Shown piece after piece: positions 1-10,222 of a DNA stretch of 64,000 nt; the first letter of the stretch is position 1; every line of letters starts with the position of its first letter. The stretch is from assembly GCF_024499015.1 (NCBI RefSeq), contig NZ_CP098604.1, forward strand, positions 1,488,001 through 1,552,000, given 5' to 3'. Under the pieces are notes generated by a model. It did not search any database, had not been told where the DNA came from, and saw only the letters and a list, made by a program, of their open reading frames with translations. The DNA is from Xanthomonas hortorum pv. pelargonii (GTDB lineage: Bacteria; Pseudomonadota; Gammaproteobacteria; Xanthomonadales; Xanthomonadaceae). The position numbers were made by a program, and so were the translations under genes.

Positions 1-1137
1 GGTAGCCGCCACCGACACCACGTTTGCGCAGTTGGCCGGTACTGCGCTGGACACATCCGAGCCACCGTTGCCGGCCGCCACCACCACGGTGGTGCCGCGC
101 GAAACCGCACCGTTGATCGCCGCCTGCATGGCCGAATCGCAGGGCCCGAATCCACCCAGGCTAATGTTGATGATTTCGGCCGGCTCGCGATTGTCCGGCA
201 CGCCCTCCACATGCCCGCCGGATGCCCACACGATGGCATCGGTGATGTCGGAAAACGAGCCGCCGCAATGACCGAGAACGCGCACCGGCAGCACCTTGGC
301 CTTGTAGGCAACACCGGCACCGCCAATGGCGTTGCCGGTGGCTTCGGCAATCGTGCCGGCCACGTGCGTGCCGTGCCAGGAACTGTCGCGAGCGGCTGAA
401 AAAATACCGCATTCGCCGTCCGTTGCTTCCCAATCGCCATAATCCAACGCACCCGGCACGCGCGCATTGGTGGCGCGTCGCGAGGTGTCGGCATTGCTGA
501 TGAAGTCGTAGCCCTGCAGCAGATTGCCGGCAAGATCCGGATGCGCCGGCAGGATGCCGGTGTCGATCACCGCCACCACCACGCCCTCGCCTTGGGCAGT
601 GGCCCAGGCCGCCGGCGCATCGATGCCACCGACCGGATCGGTGAGATGCCATTGATTGGTCGCCAGCAGCGGGTCGTTGGGCAAGCTGCCGCCGCTGCTT
701 TGCAACCGATAGGCGCGTGCATCGATTTGCGCATATTCCACCGCAGGATCCGATTGCAACTCGCGCACCAGGCGGTCGGCGTCGCTGCGGCTGAGTTGTG
801 CGGGCAGCTTGATCAACTCGCTCCCCACTGCCAACGTGCGCACAAACGTGGGCACGGCCGCCTTGCCGCTGCGTGCCGCCGGTGCCAGCTGCACTGCCGC
901 GCGCGATGCCGCTGCAGTGATCGTGGCCGCCGATGCACTGCCAACGCTGCGCGCAGTCACTTTGCCGCTGCGATATTTGACGATGATGCCGTCGACCGGC
1001 GCATCGCGCATGGCTTGCTGACGTTGCGCAGCGCTCACACTGGAATCCAACGTGGCGGCAGCGGCAATGCCGCTACCGAGCGAAAATACAGCGCTGCAGG
1101 CGATGGCAAGAGTCCGGGAACGATGGTTCTGAATCAC
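1..1137 (-). CDS. Secreted subtilisin-family (S8) serine protease, C-terminus cut off by window edge
   Basis: Extracellular serine endopeptidase of the subtilisin/S8 family. The first 379 residues are visible and the reading frame is still open at base 1. A GTG start at 1137 is preceded by an AGAGGA ribosome site and followed by a Sec-type signal peptide ending near AAA. A propeptide-like stretch follows, containing VDGIIVKYRSG. The catalytic Asp lies in VVAVIDTGI and the catalytic His in WHGTHVAGT. The oxyanion-loop region VVVAAGNGG is present. The catalytic Ser motif (GTSMA) and any C-terminal domain lie outside the window. Xanthomonads export proteases of this kind through the type II system, which fits with the two pectate lyases further along, but the export route here is inferred. 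Confidence 0.93.
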   Translation of the reverse strand, partial: MIQNHRSRTLAIACSAVFSLGSGIAAAATLDSSVSAAQRQQAMRDAPVDGIIVKYRSGKVTARSVGSASAATITAAASRAAVQLAPAARSGKAAVPTFVRTLAVGSELIKLPAQLSRSDADRLVRELQSDPAVEYAQIDARAYRLQSSGGSLPNDPLLATNQWHLTDPVGGIDAPAAWATAQGEGVVVAVIDTGILPAHPDLAGNLLQGYDFISNADTSRRATNARVPGALDYGDWEATDGECGIFSAARDSSWHGTHVAGTIAEATGNAIGGAGVAYKAKVLPVRVLGHCGGSFSDITDAIVWASGGHVEGVPDNREPAEIINISLGGFGPCDSAMQAAINGAVSRGTTVVVAAGNGGSDVSSAVPANCANVVSVAAT

Positions 1138-1229
1138 GATGAAGTCCTCTTCAAGATGAAATGCAACAACGAATGAGTGAGCGCGCAGCTGCCGCACACG
1201 CAGCAGCTGCGAGATGCATGCAATGCGCG

Positions 1230-4200
1230 TTACCAGCCGAAACCGGCACCCACGCCGATCGAGCTGTCGTCGCCACTGAGTGCGCCGCCCACCGTCACCG
1301 TGGCGCGCGGGCTGATGGCACGCTGATACCCCACCGACAACGCCGACTCGCCGTTCTGGAAACCGACGCCGGCACCGACGCGGTTTTGCGAGGCGATACC
1401 GGCCACGCTGGCGGACATGTTCAACATCGCCGAGCTCATCGCGCCCTGACGATCCAGGCGACGGTTCTGCCGACGCAGGCGGTCTTCGATATCGCCCTGG
1501 TAGCTTTCGAAGCTGTCGGCCATCGCGCTGTAGCGGCTGTCGGTGTAGCTGTTGGCAGCGGCAACGCCGTTGTCCAGCTGCCCCCTGTTGACCGCATCGG
1601 TGGCACGCGTACCGGCCGCCACATTGGCCACCTGCCGCTCACCGCCAACGCTACCCACCGACACCGTGTCGGCACGATCGGCGACCGAGCCCTGGCCGAG
1701 TGCAACTGCACCCTGCGCACTGGCACGTGCGCCCTGGCCAATCGCCGTGCCCGATGCCGCACTGACCTGCGCGCCTTCGCCCATCGCCACCGCATTGGTC
1801 GCCACCGCCGCAATCTGCGTGTTGGCGCCCACCGCCGTGCTGCCATCGGCATTGACGCGTGCATTGCTGCCGATCGCAGTGTCGTTGGGACCATGCGCAT
1901 ACGCGCTGCCGCCGATTGCAGTACCGGTCACGTGGTTGGCCACGGCCGCCGTGCCCACTGCAGTGGACGTTGCGGCCGGCGTGATGCTGCCGACCTCTGC
2001 TGCGGTCGGCGTGCCTCGTACGCCATCGCTTGCGGCAAGCACGCTTGCCGTTGCAGTCGCTGATGACAGCGCGCTGTCGGTCGTCCCGTCGGCAGCTATC
2101 AGCGTCGACTGCACGCCATCGTCTGTCGCCGCATCTTCAAGACCGCTGGCGGCTGTCGGGGTTTGCGCAACTGGTGCAACCGTCGTCGCCGTTGCTGTCG
2201 CCCGTGCGACGCGCGCAGCGGAGGAACGTGCGGCAACGCCCGTTGTCGCCGTCGCGTTACGCGCATCCAGCTCGCTGACCTTGCTATCCAACGCCGTCAA
2301 TGCCGCACCGACGTTGCTGTAACTACTGCCCTGGATCACGTAGGTCGGCGCAACGAACACGCCTTGCGCGCCGATCGCTGCACCACCGCCGAGGAAGCTG
2401 GCCGCGTTGCTCAAGGCACCGAACAACTGCCCACCGTTGATCGCATCGCTGCTGCCGGTGGCGATTGCACCAGCACCCACATTGACGATGCGACGCGTGG
2501 CAGGACCACCGCGGCCATTGCCGTTGCCCACCGACACCACGTTGGCCTCGTAAGTGCGCGAGCCGGCGCCCAAGGCCACCGAATCGGCACCACTGGCACC
2601 TGCATTGGCACCGAGTGCGACCGCGTTGCTGCCGCTTTGCCGGGTAAAGGCGTTGTAGCCCATCGCCACACTGTTGTTGCCCAGTGCCGTCGATTGCACG
2701 CCCAAGGCCATTGCGGCACTGCCTGTTTCGCCGATGAACACGCCCACGCTGGCATCGCGCCCGATCGCGATGGCATCGGGCGCCTCGGCCCTGGCATTGG
2801 TTCCCAACGCGATATTGTCGCCAGAGAAGATCGACGTCGTGGCACCACTGCCGATCGCGATACTTCTGCTGGAGACGGCACGCGCGTCGTAGCCGACTGC
2901 AATCGCCTCGGCGCCCTCGGAAGACGACAGCGTTCCCAACGACACGGTGCGCGGCGCAAACGAGGCAGCGCTATGGCCGATCGCCACCGCGTCGGTATTG
3001 GTGTCGTTGGAGAAGACGTTGGCGTTGTAGCCCAGCGCGATGGCGTAATCGCCGTCGCTGCGCGCACCTGCGCCGATGGCAACGCCACCGACGCCGAGGG
3101 CGCCTGCAGGCCGCAGGGTGGAGCTGACCAGCGACATGCCGCCGACAGTCACACTGCGCTCGCCGGCGGCAACCGCCAGGCTGCCCACGGCCACGCTGCT
3201 CTCGCCGATGCTGGAGGCATTGAAGCCCACCGCGGTGGTCAGACTCGCGTTGGCCAGCGCACCGAAGCCGAAGGCCGAAGACGCCGAACCGCGCGCTGTC
3301 GAGAACGCGCCCACAGCGGTGGCAACATCGTCCTGCGCCCGCGCGCTGAACCCCGACGCCATCGACTGCTCGCCACTGGCCACTGCCCCCGTGCCGACTG
3401 CGGTGGCGAAAGTGCGCGCGGCAACCGCCCCGCTCCCCAGGGCCACGGCACCGCGCGCCTGTGCCAGGGTGGCCTGTTCCTGCGCGCCCACGATCGAGCC
3501 AGAGGCATCGAATACCGGGACAGAGGCGACACCGCCCACTGCCACCGCCGATGCATCGGCTGCGCTGGCGTTGTGCCCGACAGCGACGGTATCGCGGCCC
3601 AGCGCCAGACTGCCCGAGCCCAGCGCATTGGCGCCATCGCCGATCGCGTTGCTTGCGCTCCCCAGCGCGATCGCATTTAGGCCGTCCACGTAGGCAGCGG
3701 TTTCATCCCCATCTGTTTTGCCAATCGCCAGCGTGCTGTCGAGACGATCGGCGACAGCACGCACGCTGTCGAGCTGGGCGAGATTGACCGCATCGTTGGC
3801 CTCGGTGCCTGCAGCAACGCTGGTGATCTGACGCGTCAGCCCCGCCTGCACATCGCCAACCGAGACCGTGTTGCTGCGGTACGCGTAAGAACGCGCACCC
3901 AACGCCACGGCGCTGGCGGCCGAACGATTCCACGCATCGTCGACCCAGTCACCCACACGTGCGCCATAACCAATCGCCACGGCATCGGTGCCATTGGTCT
4001 GTGCATCCGCACCGATCGCGGTGTTGTTGCCGTTGAACCACGAGGTGCTGGCACGCGCACCCAGCGCGATGCTGTTCTCGGCATAGGCCACGCTATCGTG
4101 CCCCACCGCCACCGAACCATCGCCGCTCGCCAACGAAAACCCACCCAGCGACACCGTGCCCGGCGCAAACGAGCCGGCGCTGTGGCCGATCGCCACAGAA

Positions 4201-5225
4201 TCGGTGTTGCCTGGCTGATTGGGGAAGATGTTGGAATCGTAGCCAATGGCAATCGCATAATCGGACTGGCTCTGCGCCCCTGCGCCCAGCGCGATGCCGC
4301 CTGTTCCGGTGGCGGCGGTGATCGAACCGAAGTTACTGATGCCACCGACCACCACGCTCTGCACGCCGCTGGCCAACGCGGTATCGCCGACCGCGATACT
4401 GCTGCTACCTTCGCTGCGCGCTCTATAACCGAAAGCGGTGGACGCATCTCCGCTGGCACGCGACAAATAGCCGCCTGCGCTGGAGAGGAATCCACTGGCA
4501 GTGGACAAACCGCCGATCGCAGTGGCCCCATCGTCGAACGTCTGCGCGCGGTACCCCAGTGCCGTGCTCTGCACACCGTCAGCACCAGCACCACTGCCCA
4601 ACGCAGTGGAAAACGGATCGCTGGCCAGTGCACCACCACCGATGGCGGTAGAGCCAACGCCGGATGCCTGCGCGGCTTGTTCGCGTTGCCCGATGACAAA
4701 ACCGGACGCGTCGTAATCGTAGACCGTTGCAAAGCCGCCAATGGCGGTAGCCGATTCTCCTGCAGCCGAGGCGTTATGCCCGATCGCCGTCGCATCGCGC
4801 TCCAGTGCCAGGCTTCCGCCGCCGAGCGCGCTGGTTCCATCGCCCAGGGCATTGCTTGCGTTGCCCAGCGCCAGGGCGTCCTGACCATCTGCGAACGCCG
4901 GCACATCCGTCTCGGCGTTCGGTATGGCCGAGGTCTGCGTGGTCGCTGCTGCGGGATCTGCATTACCGCCCGCTGTTGCAGTCCTGGTGTCGCAATGCTG
5001 CTGACCGTCGGCCACCGTGCAGCGCGTGATCGCAGTCGCTTGCGGGGATGCGGCCTCGGCAACTCCGGCCATGCCGACGAGTACCAGCATCATCGCCGCC
5101 GCCAGCCCACCGCTCGCTTGCAGATGCACTCGACTGAAGGGTGGGTTTATCAAATCGCAGACACGTCGCGCCGTTCGGCGATGAGCACACTGCTCACCAC
5201 CGGCATTCAATTGAATTCGCTTCAT
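1230..5225 (-). CDS. YadA-like trimeric autotransporter adhesin (XadA-type), 1331 aa
   Basis: Surface adhesin exported as a trimer through its own C-terminal barrel. The start at 5225 (MKRIQL) was chosen because GGAGTAAGG lies just upstream; an earlier in-frame ATG at 5243 has no such site. The N-terminus is long and basic before the hydrophobic core and ends AGVAEA, as in an extended signal peptide. Dozens of YadA-head repeats of the AxAxGxxAxA type follow. Three neck motifs with DA[VI]NxxQL occur near residues 455-490, 890-930 and 1180-1220. An Ala/Thr-rich linker occupies about 990-1090. The last 70 residues form a YadA anchor ending in Trp. Head 1 plus neck 1 resembles head 2 plus neck 2, which indicates internal duplication. 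The assignment to the family is firm; the ligand is unknown. Confidence 0.93.
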   Translation of the reverse strand: MKRIQLNAGGEQCAHRRTARRVCDLINPPFSRVHLQASGGLAAAMMLVLVGMAGVAEAASPQATAITRCTVADGQQHCDTRTATAGGNADPAAATTQTSAIPNAETDVPAFADGQDALALGNASNALGDGTSALGGGSLALERDATAIGHNASAAGESATAIGGFATVYDYDASGFVIGQREQAAQASGVGSTAIGGGALASDPFSTALGSGAGADGVQSTALGYRAQTFDDGATAIGGLSTASGFLSSAGGYLSRASGDASTAFGYRARSEGSSSIAVGDTALASGVQSVVVGGISNFGSITAATGTGGIALGAGAQSQSDYAIAIGYDSNIFPNQPGNTDSVAIGHSAGSFAPGTVSLGGFSLASGDGSVAVGHDSVAYAENSIALGARASTSWFNGNNTAIGADAQTNGTDAVAIGYGARVGDWVDDAWNRSAASAVALGARSYAYRSNTVSVGDVQAGLTRQITSVAAGTEANDAVNLAQLDSVRAVADRLDSTLAIGKTDGDETAAYVDGLNAIALGSASNAIGDGANALGSGSLALGRDTVAVGHNASAADASAVAVGGVASVPVFDASGSIVGAQEQATLAQARGAVALGSGAVAARTFATAVGTGAVASGEQSMASGFSARAQDDVATAVGAFSTARGSASSAFGFGALANASLTTAVGFNASSIGESSVAVGSLAVAAGERSVTVGGMSLVSSTLRPAGALGVGGVAIGAGARSDGDYAIALGYNANVFSNDTNTDAVAIGHSAASFAPRTVSLGTLSSSEGAEAIAVGYDARAVSSRSIAIGSGATTSIFSGDNIALGTNARAEAPDAIAIGRDASVGVFIGETGSAAMALGVQSTALGNNSVAMGYNAFTRQSGSNAVALGANAGASGADSVALGAGSRTYEANVVSVGNGNGRGGPATRRIVNVGAGAIATGSSDAINGGQLFGALSNAASFLGGGAAIGAQGVFVAPTYVIQGSSYSNVGAALTALDSKVSELDARNATATTGVAARSSAARVARATATATTVAPVAQTPTAASGLEDAATDDGVQSTLIAADGTTDSALSSATATASVLAASDGVRGTPTAAEVGSITPAATSTAVGTAAVANHVTGTAIGGSAYAHGPNDTAIGSNARVNADGSTAVGANTQIAAVATNAVAMGEGAQVSAASGTAIGQGARASAQGAVALGQGSVADRADTVSVGSVGGERQVANVAAGTRATDAVNRGQLDNGVAAANSYTDSRYSAMADSFESYQGDIEDRLRRQNRRLDRQGAMSSAMLNMSASVAGIASQNRVGAGVGFQNGESALSVGYQRAISPRATVTVGGALSGDDSSIGVGAGFGW

Positions 5226-5957
5226 TAACGCCTTACTCCCCATTGGCCTGGTATGTAGAAACCGACCACCGCACGACTGCGTCGCACGGTCCCCCTGAGG
5301 TTTATCGAAAACGCACTCGCTTACCTCCTGCATCGGGAAAATCCCGCGCAAAAGAATCAGCGATAGAAACGTGAATTTGCAGCGGAAACCGTGTGAATCA
5401 GAGATTCATAACGTTGGATGAATTTATTGAAAAACCAAAAATTCAGATGAGATTAACGTCACACAAGCGACATCATCGAACGCACCAAATAAATACCTAG
5501 TATTTTTTATAGTTACTTAAAGTAAACCACTTATCGACATTCAAAAAAATGTAGCAGCGACGCACCCGACTGCGATGCGATCACGCGCGGCTGCAGCTGC
5601 ACTGATCGGGAGTTATCAATAGCGAAAGGTCATGCCTCAGCTGCAACGCCCGCCGGACATGCGCAGTCCCGATGCACGGGCGCTCGATGGAATGAGGAAA
5701 CCTTGCATGCGCCTGCCGCAGACAAGCCGGCTTGCATCGCTTGAAAGCGGGTCTGGTCATGCGCGGCTCGATCGGCGTTCGATGCGCTCTTCTGGACGAC
5801 GCGCATCGCGGGCAGGATCAAGCAACCCGCGAAAACCGCGTGCAGATGCATGCACGCAGCAGCAGAAACGACAACGGCCGTGTGCATCGCTGCACACGGC
5901 CGTCGAATCAAGCGGTTGCTGCGGGCGCTCTAACTCACCCCGCGGAGCTGCACAGCA
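5226..5957. other. Intergenic region: AT-rich leader of the adhesin and the purL terminator
   Basis: This 730-base gap has no convincing gene. Bases about 5395-5560 are strikingly AT-rich for this genome and include TATAAA-like and A-tract sequences upstream of the minus-strand adhesin, so they probably hold its promoter and may be a target of an H-NS-type silencer. This is inference from composition only. The part nearer purL holds a perfect terminator-like hairpin. Short reading frames here on both strands have no recognisable product. Confidence 0.5.
5874..5903 (-). terminator. Hairpin terminator downstream of purL
   Basis: A perfect 13-bp stem (ACGGCCGTGTGCA at 5874-5886 pairing with 5891-5903) encloses a 4-base loop, 55 bases beyond the purL stop codon on the minus strand. 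There is no long T-tract, so intrinsic termination is likely but not certain. Confidence 0.6.
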
Positions 5958-8900
5958 TCAACCACACCACACGCGCGCATTGCGGAACATCCGCAGCCAC
6001 GGCGAGTCCTCGCCCCAGTCGGCCGGGTGCCAACTCAGGTTTGCCGTGCGCGGGGTTCGCTCGGGGTGCGGCATCAGGATGGTGGCGCGGCCGTCGGTGC
6101 TGGTCAGGCCGGTGATACCGTCCGGCGAACCGTTCGGATTGAGCGGGTACTGCGACGCCACTGCGCCGTCGCCGTCGATGAAACGCAGGGCCACACGCAC
6201 GGCCGCCTGATCCACCACGGTGTCGAACTCGGCGCGGCCTTCGCCATGCGACACCGCCACCGGAATCCGCGAGCCGGCCATGCCGCGCAGGAACAGCGAC
6301 GGCGATTCCACCACTTCCAGCAACGCGGTGCGCGCTTCGAACTGCTCGCTACGATTGCGCAGGAAACGCGGCCAATGCTCGGCACCGGGAATGATGTCCT
6401 TGAGCTGGCTGAGCATCTGGCAGCCGTTGCACACGCCCAGCGCGAAGGTGTCGCTGCGCGCGAAGAAGTCGGCAAACGCATCGCGCAAGGCCGACCGCTC
6501 CAGGATCGAGGTGGCCCAACCGCGCCCGGCACCCAGCACGTCGCCGTAGCTGAAACCGCCGCAGGCCGCGAAACCGGAGAACTGCGCCAGATCCACACGG
6601 CCTTCGATCAGGTCGCTCATATGCACGTCGAACGCACGGAAACCGGCGCGCTCGAAGTTGTAGGCCATCTCGATCTGCCCGTTGACGCCCTGCTCGCGCA
6701 GGATCGCCACCTTGGGCCGCGCACCGGTCGCCACGAACGGCGCGGCCACGTCTTCGGATGGATCGAACACCAGCTTCGGACGCAGGCCCGGCGCCTTGAA
6801 GTCGCGTGCCAGCGCGCGCTCTTCATCGGCGCTATCCGGGTTGTCGCGCAGTTTCTGCATGGCGTGCGTCACCGACCACCAGGCATCGAACAACTCTTCC
6901 CAACGCCACTCAGCCAGCACCCGGCCCTGCCCGCTCACGCGGATACGCGGCGCACCGGTGGGGCGTGCAATGCGCTGCGCGCATTCGGTCAAGGCATGCC
7001 GCTCGACCAGATCGGCGAACGCGGCGCGATCCTCGCTGGCGATCTGCACCACCGCACCCAGTTCTTCGTTGAACAGACTGCGGAACGCATCGTCGCCCCA
7101 CGCATCGAGGGTGATATCCAGACCCTGCCGCGAGGCGAACGCCATTTCGCACAGCGCCGCAAACGCACCGCCATCGCTGCGGTCGTGATATGCCAGCAAC
7201 AAGCCGCTCTCGCGCGCCGCACGGATCAGTTCGAAGAAACTACGCAGCCGCTGCGCATCGTCCAGATCCGGCACCTCGCCACCGAAGGCCGGCAGCGCCG
7301 CATCATCGGCATATACCTGCGCCAACACCGACCCGCCCAGGCGCTGCTTGCCGCCACCCAGCCCGATCAACCACAGCTCGCTCTCTTCGTCGCTGCGCAA
7401 CAACGGCGTCAGTTGCGTGCGCACATCACCCACCGGTGCGAACGCACTGATGATCAGCGAGACAGGTGAAACGCTTTTCAGCGTTTCACCGGGAATGGGG
7501 AGTCGGGAATCGGGAATGGCAAGAGCGGAGGGCTGTGGCGTTTCACCATTCCCGATTCCCGATTCCCGATTCCCGGCAGGCCACTGCGCCTGCATCGACA
7601 GCGAGTCCTTGCCCACCGGCACGCTCAATTCGAGTGCCGGGCACAGTTCCATGCCGATCGCGCGCACCGCGTCGTACAACAAGGCGTCTTCGCCGGCGTG
7701 ACCGGCGGCGGCCATCCAGTTGGCCGAGAGCTTGATGCTGTCCAGCGTCTGCACCGGTGCGGCGCACAGGTTGGTGATCGCCTCGCCCACCGCCATGCGC
7801 GCCGACGCCGCAGCGTTCAACAACGCCAGCGGAGTGCGCTCGCCGATCGACATCGCTTCGCCAGCAAACGTCTCGAATCCAGCCAGGGTGATCGCGCAAT
7901 CGGCCAGCGGCAGCTGCCACGGCCCGATCATCTGCTCGCGCGCGGTCAAGCCGCCAACGCTGCGGTCGCCGATGGTGACCAGAAAGCTCTTGGACGCCAC
8001 CGTGGGATGCGCCAGCACGCGCAGACCGGCCTGCTGCAGGTCCAACGTGGCGGTCTGCAGCACCGGCCAACGCGGCGCCGGCGGATGCACCGCATCGCGA
8101 TGCATCTTCGGCGCTTTGCCGAACAGCACGTCCATCGGCAGGTCGATCGGGAGCTGGGAATCGGGAGTGGGGAATTGAGAATAGTGAGAAGCGGCATCGG
8201 CAGCCGGCAACGCGCCGTTACGATTCCCGACTCCCGATTCCCCATTCCCGGCGTCGAAGACGCCATACCCAACCACCAGCCGCTCCTCGGCCGTGGCCAC
8301 GCCCACTGCCGCAAACGGGCAGCGTTCGCGGGCGCAGATCGCGGCGAATTCGTCCAGGCGCGCCTGCGGCACGCCCAGTACATAGCGTTCCTGCGATTCG
8401 TTGCACCACAGTTCCAGCGGCGACAACGAGGGGTCGTCGGTGAGCACGCGGCCCAGGTCGATGATGCCGCCCACGCCGGAGTCGTGCAGCAGCTCGGGAA
8501 TGGCGTTGGACAGGCCGCCCGCGCCCACGTCATGGAACCAGCGGATCGGGTTGTCCGTGCCCAGCGCCACGCAGCGGTCGATGACCTCCTGGCAGCGGCG
8601 TTCCATCTCCGGGTTTTCGCGCTGCACGCTGGCGAAATCCAGCGCCTCGGCGCTATCGCCGGCCGCCACCGAACTGGCGGCGCCGCCGCCCAGGCCGATC
8701 AGCATCGCCGGCCCGCCCAGCACGATCACCGCATCGCCCGGCTGCAGGCGCAGCTTCTCGACCTGAGTGCGGTCGATCGCGCCCAGGCCGCCGGCCAGCA
8801 TGATCGGCTTGTCGTAGGCGCGGGTCAGACCCTCACCTTCGGCGAGTTCGAAACTGCGGAAATAGCCGAGCAGATTCGGCCGGCCGAATTCGTTGTTGAA

Positions 8901-10004
8901 CGCGGCGCCGCCGAGCGGGCCCTCGAGCATGATGTCCAGCGCCGGGGCCATGCGCGGGTTCAGCGCGCGCGGCGCCTCCCACGGCTGCGGCAGGGTCGGG
9001 ATACGCAGATGCGACACCGTAAAGCCGGTCAGACCGGCCTTGGGCTTGCCGCCGCGGCCGGTGGCGCCTTCGTCGCGGATCTCGCCGCCCGCACCGGTCG
9101 CCGCGCCAGGAAACGGCGCGATCGCGGTCGGGTGGTTATGCGTTTCCACCTTGATCGCAAATGCCGACGGCAACACCGCTTCGCTGCGGTATTCGCCGCT
9201 GGCCGGATCTGGGCGATAACGCGCGGCCGGCACGCCTTCCACCACCGCGGCGTTGTCGCTATAGGCCGACAAGGTGTGCTGCGGGGTCTGCTGGTGGGTG
9301 TGCTTGATCATGCGGAACAGCGAGCGTTCCTGCGGCTTGCCGTCGATGCTCCAGCTGGCGTTGAAGATCTTGTGCCGGCAATGCTCGGAGTTTGCCTGGG
9401 CGAACATCATCAGCTCGACGTCGGTCGGGTCGCGGCCCAGCGCGGCGAAGCGTTCGCGCAGGTAGTCGATCTCGTCCTGCGCCAGGGCCAGGCCCAGCGC
9501 GCGGTTGGCCTGCTCCAGCGCATCCAGCGCCACGTGCTGCAACTGGCCACGATCCGGCTCGTTGAACAGCGCCTCGGCGGCGGCGGCCGAACCGAGCAGC
9601 GATTGGGTCATCGGGTCGTGCAGCAGCTTGGCCACGGCGGCCTGGTCGGCGTCGTTGTCGGGCCAGCCGGCCAGATCGATGCGGGTCCCGCGCTCCACAC
9701 GCTGGATCGGTTGCCCGGCCCCGCGCACCAGTTCGGTGGCCTTGCTCGACCACGGCGACAGCGTGCCCAGACGCGGCACCACATAGCGCGAGGAGGCGTC
9801 TTCGGCGCGCGGCGCGGGCGCCGCTTCGGCCTGCAGAATCCGCTGCAAGGTGGCCTGATCGGGCGCTTGCCCGGCCTCGACGCGGATGAAGTACACGTGC
9901 CAGGCGCCGGTGATGCGCAGCGCGGGGACGAGGGTTTGCAGGCGGGTTTCGAGCCGAGCGCGGCGGAACGGCGAAAGGGCGGAAGCGCCCTTGAGGACCA
10001 TCAT
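5958..10004 (-). CDS. purL: Phosphoribosylformylglycinamidine synthase (FGAM synthetase), large single-chain type, 1348 aa
   Basis: Fourth step of purine synthesis: converts FGAR, glutamine and ATP to FGAM in the cytoplasm. The N-terminus [14 protein letters not shown] matches the single-chain gammaproteobacterial PurL. The FGAM-synthase core carries [17 protein letters not shown]. The C-terminal class I glutaminase has its nucleophile Cys in FALGVCNGC and a His in HPERTPR. The start is ATG 10004, with a second ATG at 10001. Compared with the E. coli protein as I recall it, there are two extra linkers, encoded near 8155-8260 and 7465-7580. Each is made of the dispersed GGGAATC repeat read in frame, for example NRESGIGNG and IPDSRLPIP. 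Both fall before conserved blocks ([12 protein letters not shown] and [12 protein letters not shown]), so they are probably tolerated surface loops. The gene appears intact. Confidence 0.97.
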   Translation of the reverse strand: MMVLKGASALSPFRRARLETRLQTLVPALRITGAWHVYFIRVEAGQAPDQATLQRILQAEAAPAPRAEDASSRYVVPRLGTLSPWSSKATELVRGAGQPIQRVERGTRIDLAGWPDNDADQAAVAKLLHDPMTQSLLGSAAAAEALFNEPDRGQLQHVALDALEQANRALGLALAQDEIDYLRERFAALGRDPTDVELMMFAQANSEHCRHKIFNASWSIDGKPQERSLFRMIKHTHQQTPQHTLSAYSDNAAVVEGVPAARYRPDPASGEYRSEAVLPSAFAIKVETHNHPTAIAPFPGAATGAGGEIRDEGATGRGGKPKAGLTGFTVSHLRIPTLPQPWEAPRALNPRMAPALDIMLEGPLGGAAFNNEFGRPNLLGYFRSFELAEGEGLTRAYDKPIMLAGGLGAIDRTQVEKLRLQPGDAVIVLGGPAMLIGLGGGAASSVAAGDSAEALDFASVQRENPEMERRCQEVIDRCVALGTDNPIRWFHDVGAGGLSNAIPELLHDSGVGGIIDLGRVLTDDPSLSPLELWCNESQERYVLGVPQARLDEFAAICARERCPFAAVGVATAEERLVVGYGVFDAGNGESGVGNRNGALPAADAASHYSQFPTPDSQLPIDLPMDVLFGKAPKMHRDAVHPPAPRWPVLQTATLDLQQAGLRVLAHPTVASKSFLVTIGDRSVGGLTAREQMIGPWQLPLADCAITLAGFETFAGEAMSIGERTPLALLNAAASARMAVGEAITNLCAAPVQTLDSIKLSANWMAAAGHAGEDALLYDAVRAIGMELCPALELSVPVGKDSLSMQAQWPAGNRESGIGNGETPQPSALAIPDSRLPIPGETLKSVSPVSLIISAFAPVGDVRTQLTPLLRSDEESELWLIGLGGGKQRLGGSVLAQVYADDAALPAFGGEVPDLDDAQRLRSFFELIRAARESGLLLAYHDRSDGGAFAALCEMAFASRQGLDITLDAWGDDAFRSLFNEELGAVVQIASEDRAAFADLVERHALTECAQRIARPTGAPRIRVSGQGRVLAEWRWEELFDAWWSVTHAMQKLRDNPDSADEERALARDFKAPGLRPKLVFDPSEDVAAPFVATGARPKVAILREQGVNGQIEMAYNFERAGFRAFDVHMSDLIEGRVDLAQFSGFAACGGFSYGDVLGAGRGWATSILERSALRDAFADFFARSDTFALGVCNGCQMLSQLKDIIPGAEHWPRFLRNRSEQFEARTALLEVVESPSLFLRGMAGSRIPVAVSHGEGRAEFDTVVDQAAVRVALRFIDGDGAVASQYPLNPNGSPDGITGLTSTDGRATILMPHPERTPRTANLSWHPADWGEDSPWLRMFRNARVWCG
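7466..7578. repeat. GGGAATC-type dispersed repeat inside purL (copy 1), with adjacent hairpin
   Basis: A perfect 9-bp stem (GTGAAACGC at 7466-7474, GCGTTTCAC at 7481-7489) is followed by two opposed arms built from GGGAATC and GATTCCC units (about 7490-7520 and 7547-7577). The same units occur between genes elsewhere in the window. Here they are translated as part of purL on the minus strand. Confidence 0.85.
8150..8255. repeat. GGGAATC-type dispersed repeat inside purL (copy 2)
   Basis: Opposed arms of GGGAATC/GGGAGT units (about 8155-8185) and GATTCCC/GACTCCC units (about 8221-8252) flank about 35 bases of unrelated sequence. The element is in frame within purL and encodes the linker between the GVFDAG and PIDLPMDV regions of the protein. 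Confidence 0.85.
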
Positions 10005-10121
10005 GTCCGGGGAACCGTGTCAGAAACGGGGCTGCAGATTGTAACGGAGGTTGAGGGGCTCAGCGCCCGGCCGAGCATGGGCCGGCCGGTGATCGGCTGG
10101 GTAACACCCGCCCTGCAACGC

Positions 10122-10155
10122 AAAAGGCCGGAATGCATGCGCACCCCGGCCTTTT
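10122..10155 (-). terminator. Hairpin terminator downstream of dsbC
   Basis: Stem AAAAGGCCGG (10122-10131) pairs with CCGGCCTTTT (10146-10155) around a 14-base loop, between the dsbC stop codon and the purL start. On the minus strand the arm ends in TTTT, the form expected of an intrinsic terminator. Confidence 0.65.
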
Positions 10156-10222
10156 GAGCGATCACGCTGGCGGTCGAAGCCACCAGCGCCGAAGCGGTAT
10201 CACAACGCCGCTTGCAGAGACA

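Noticed and set aside
2163..3680. Open frame of 505 codons on the plus strand opposite the adhesin
   Set aside because: It mirrors the repetitive adhesin codons, with no start-site support and no family features.
1230..5225. Regular repeats that could suggest a CRISPR array
   Set aside because: The periodicity is that of YadA head codons in one intact reading frame; there are no constant direct repeats with unique spacers.
7698..10157. Open frame of 819 codons on the plus strand opposite purL
   Set aside because: It lies antisense to a fully conserved purL, is Arg/His/Gln-rich and has no domain. It is a shadow frame of GC-rich coding sequence.
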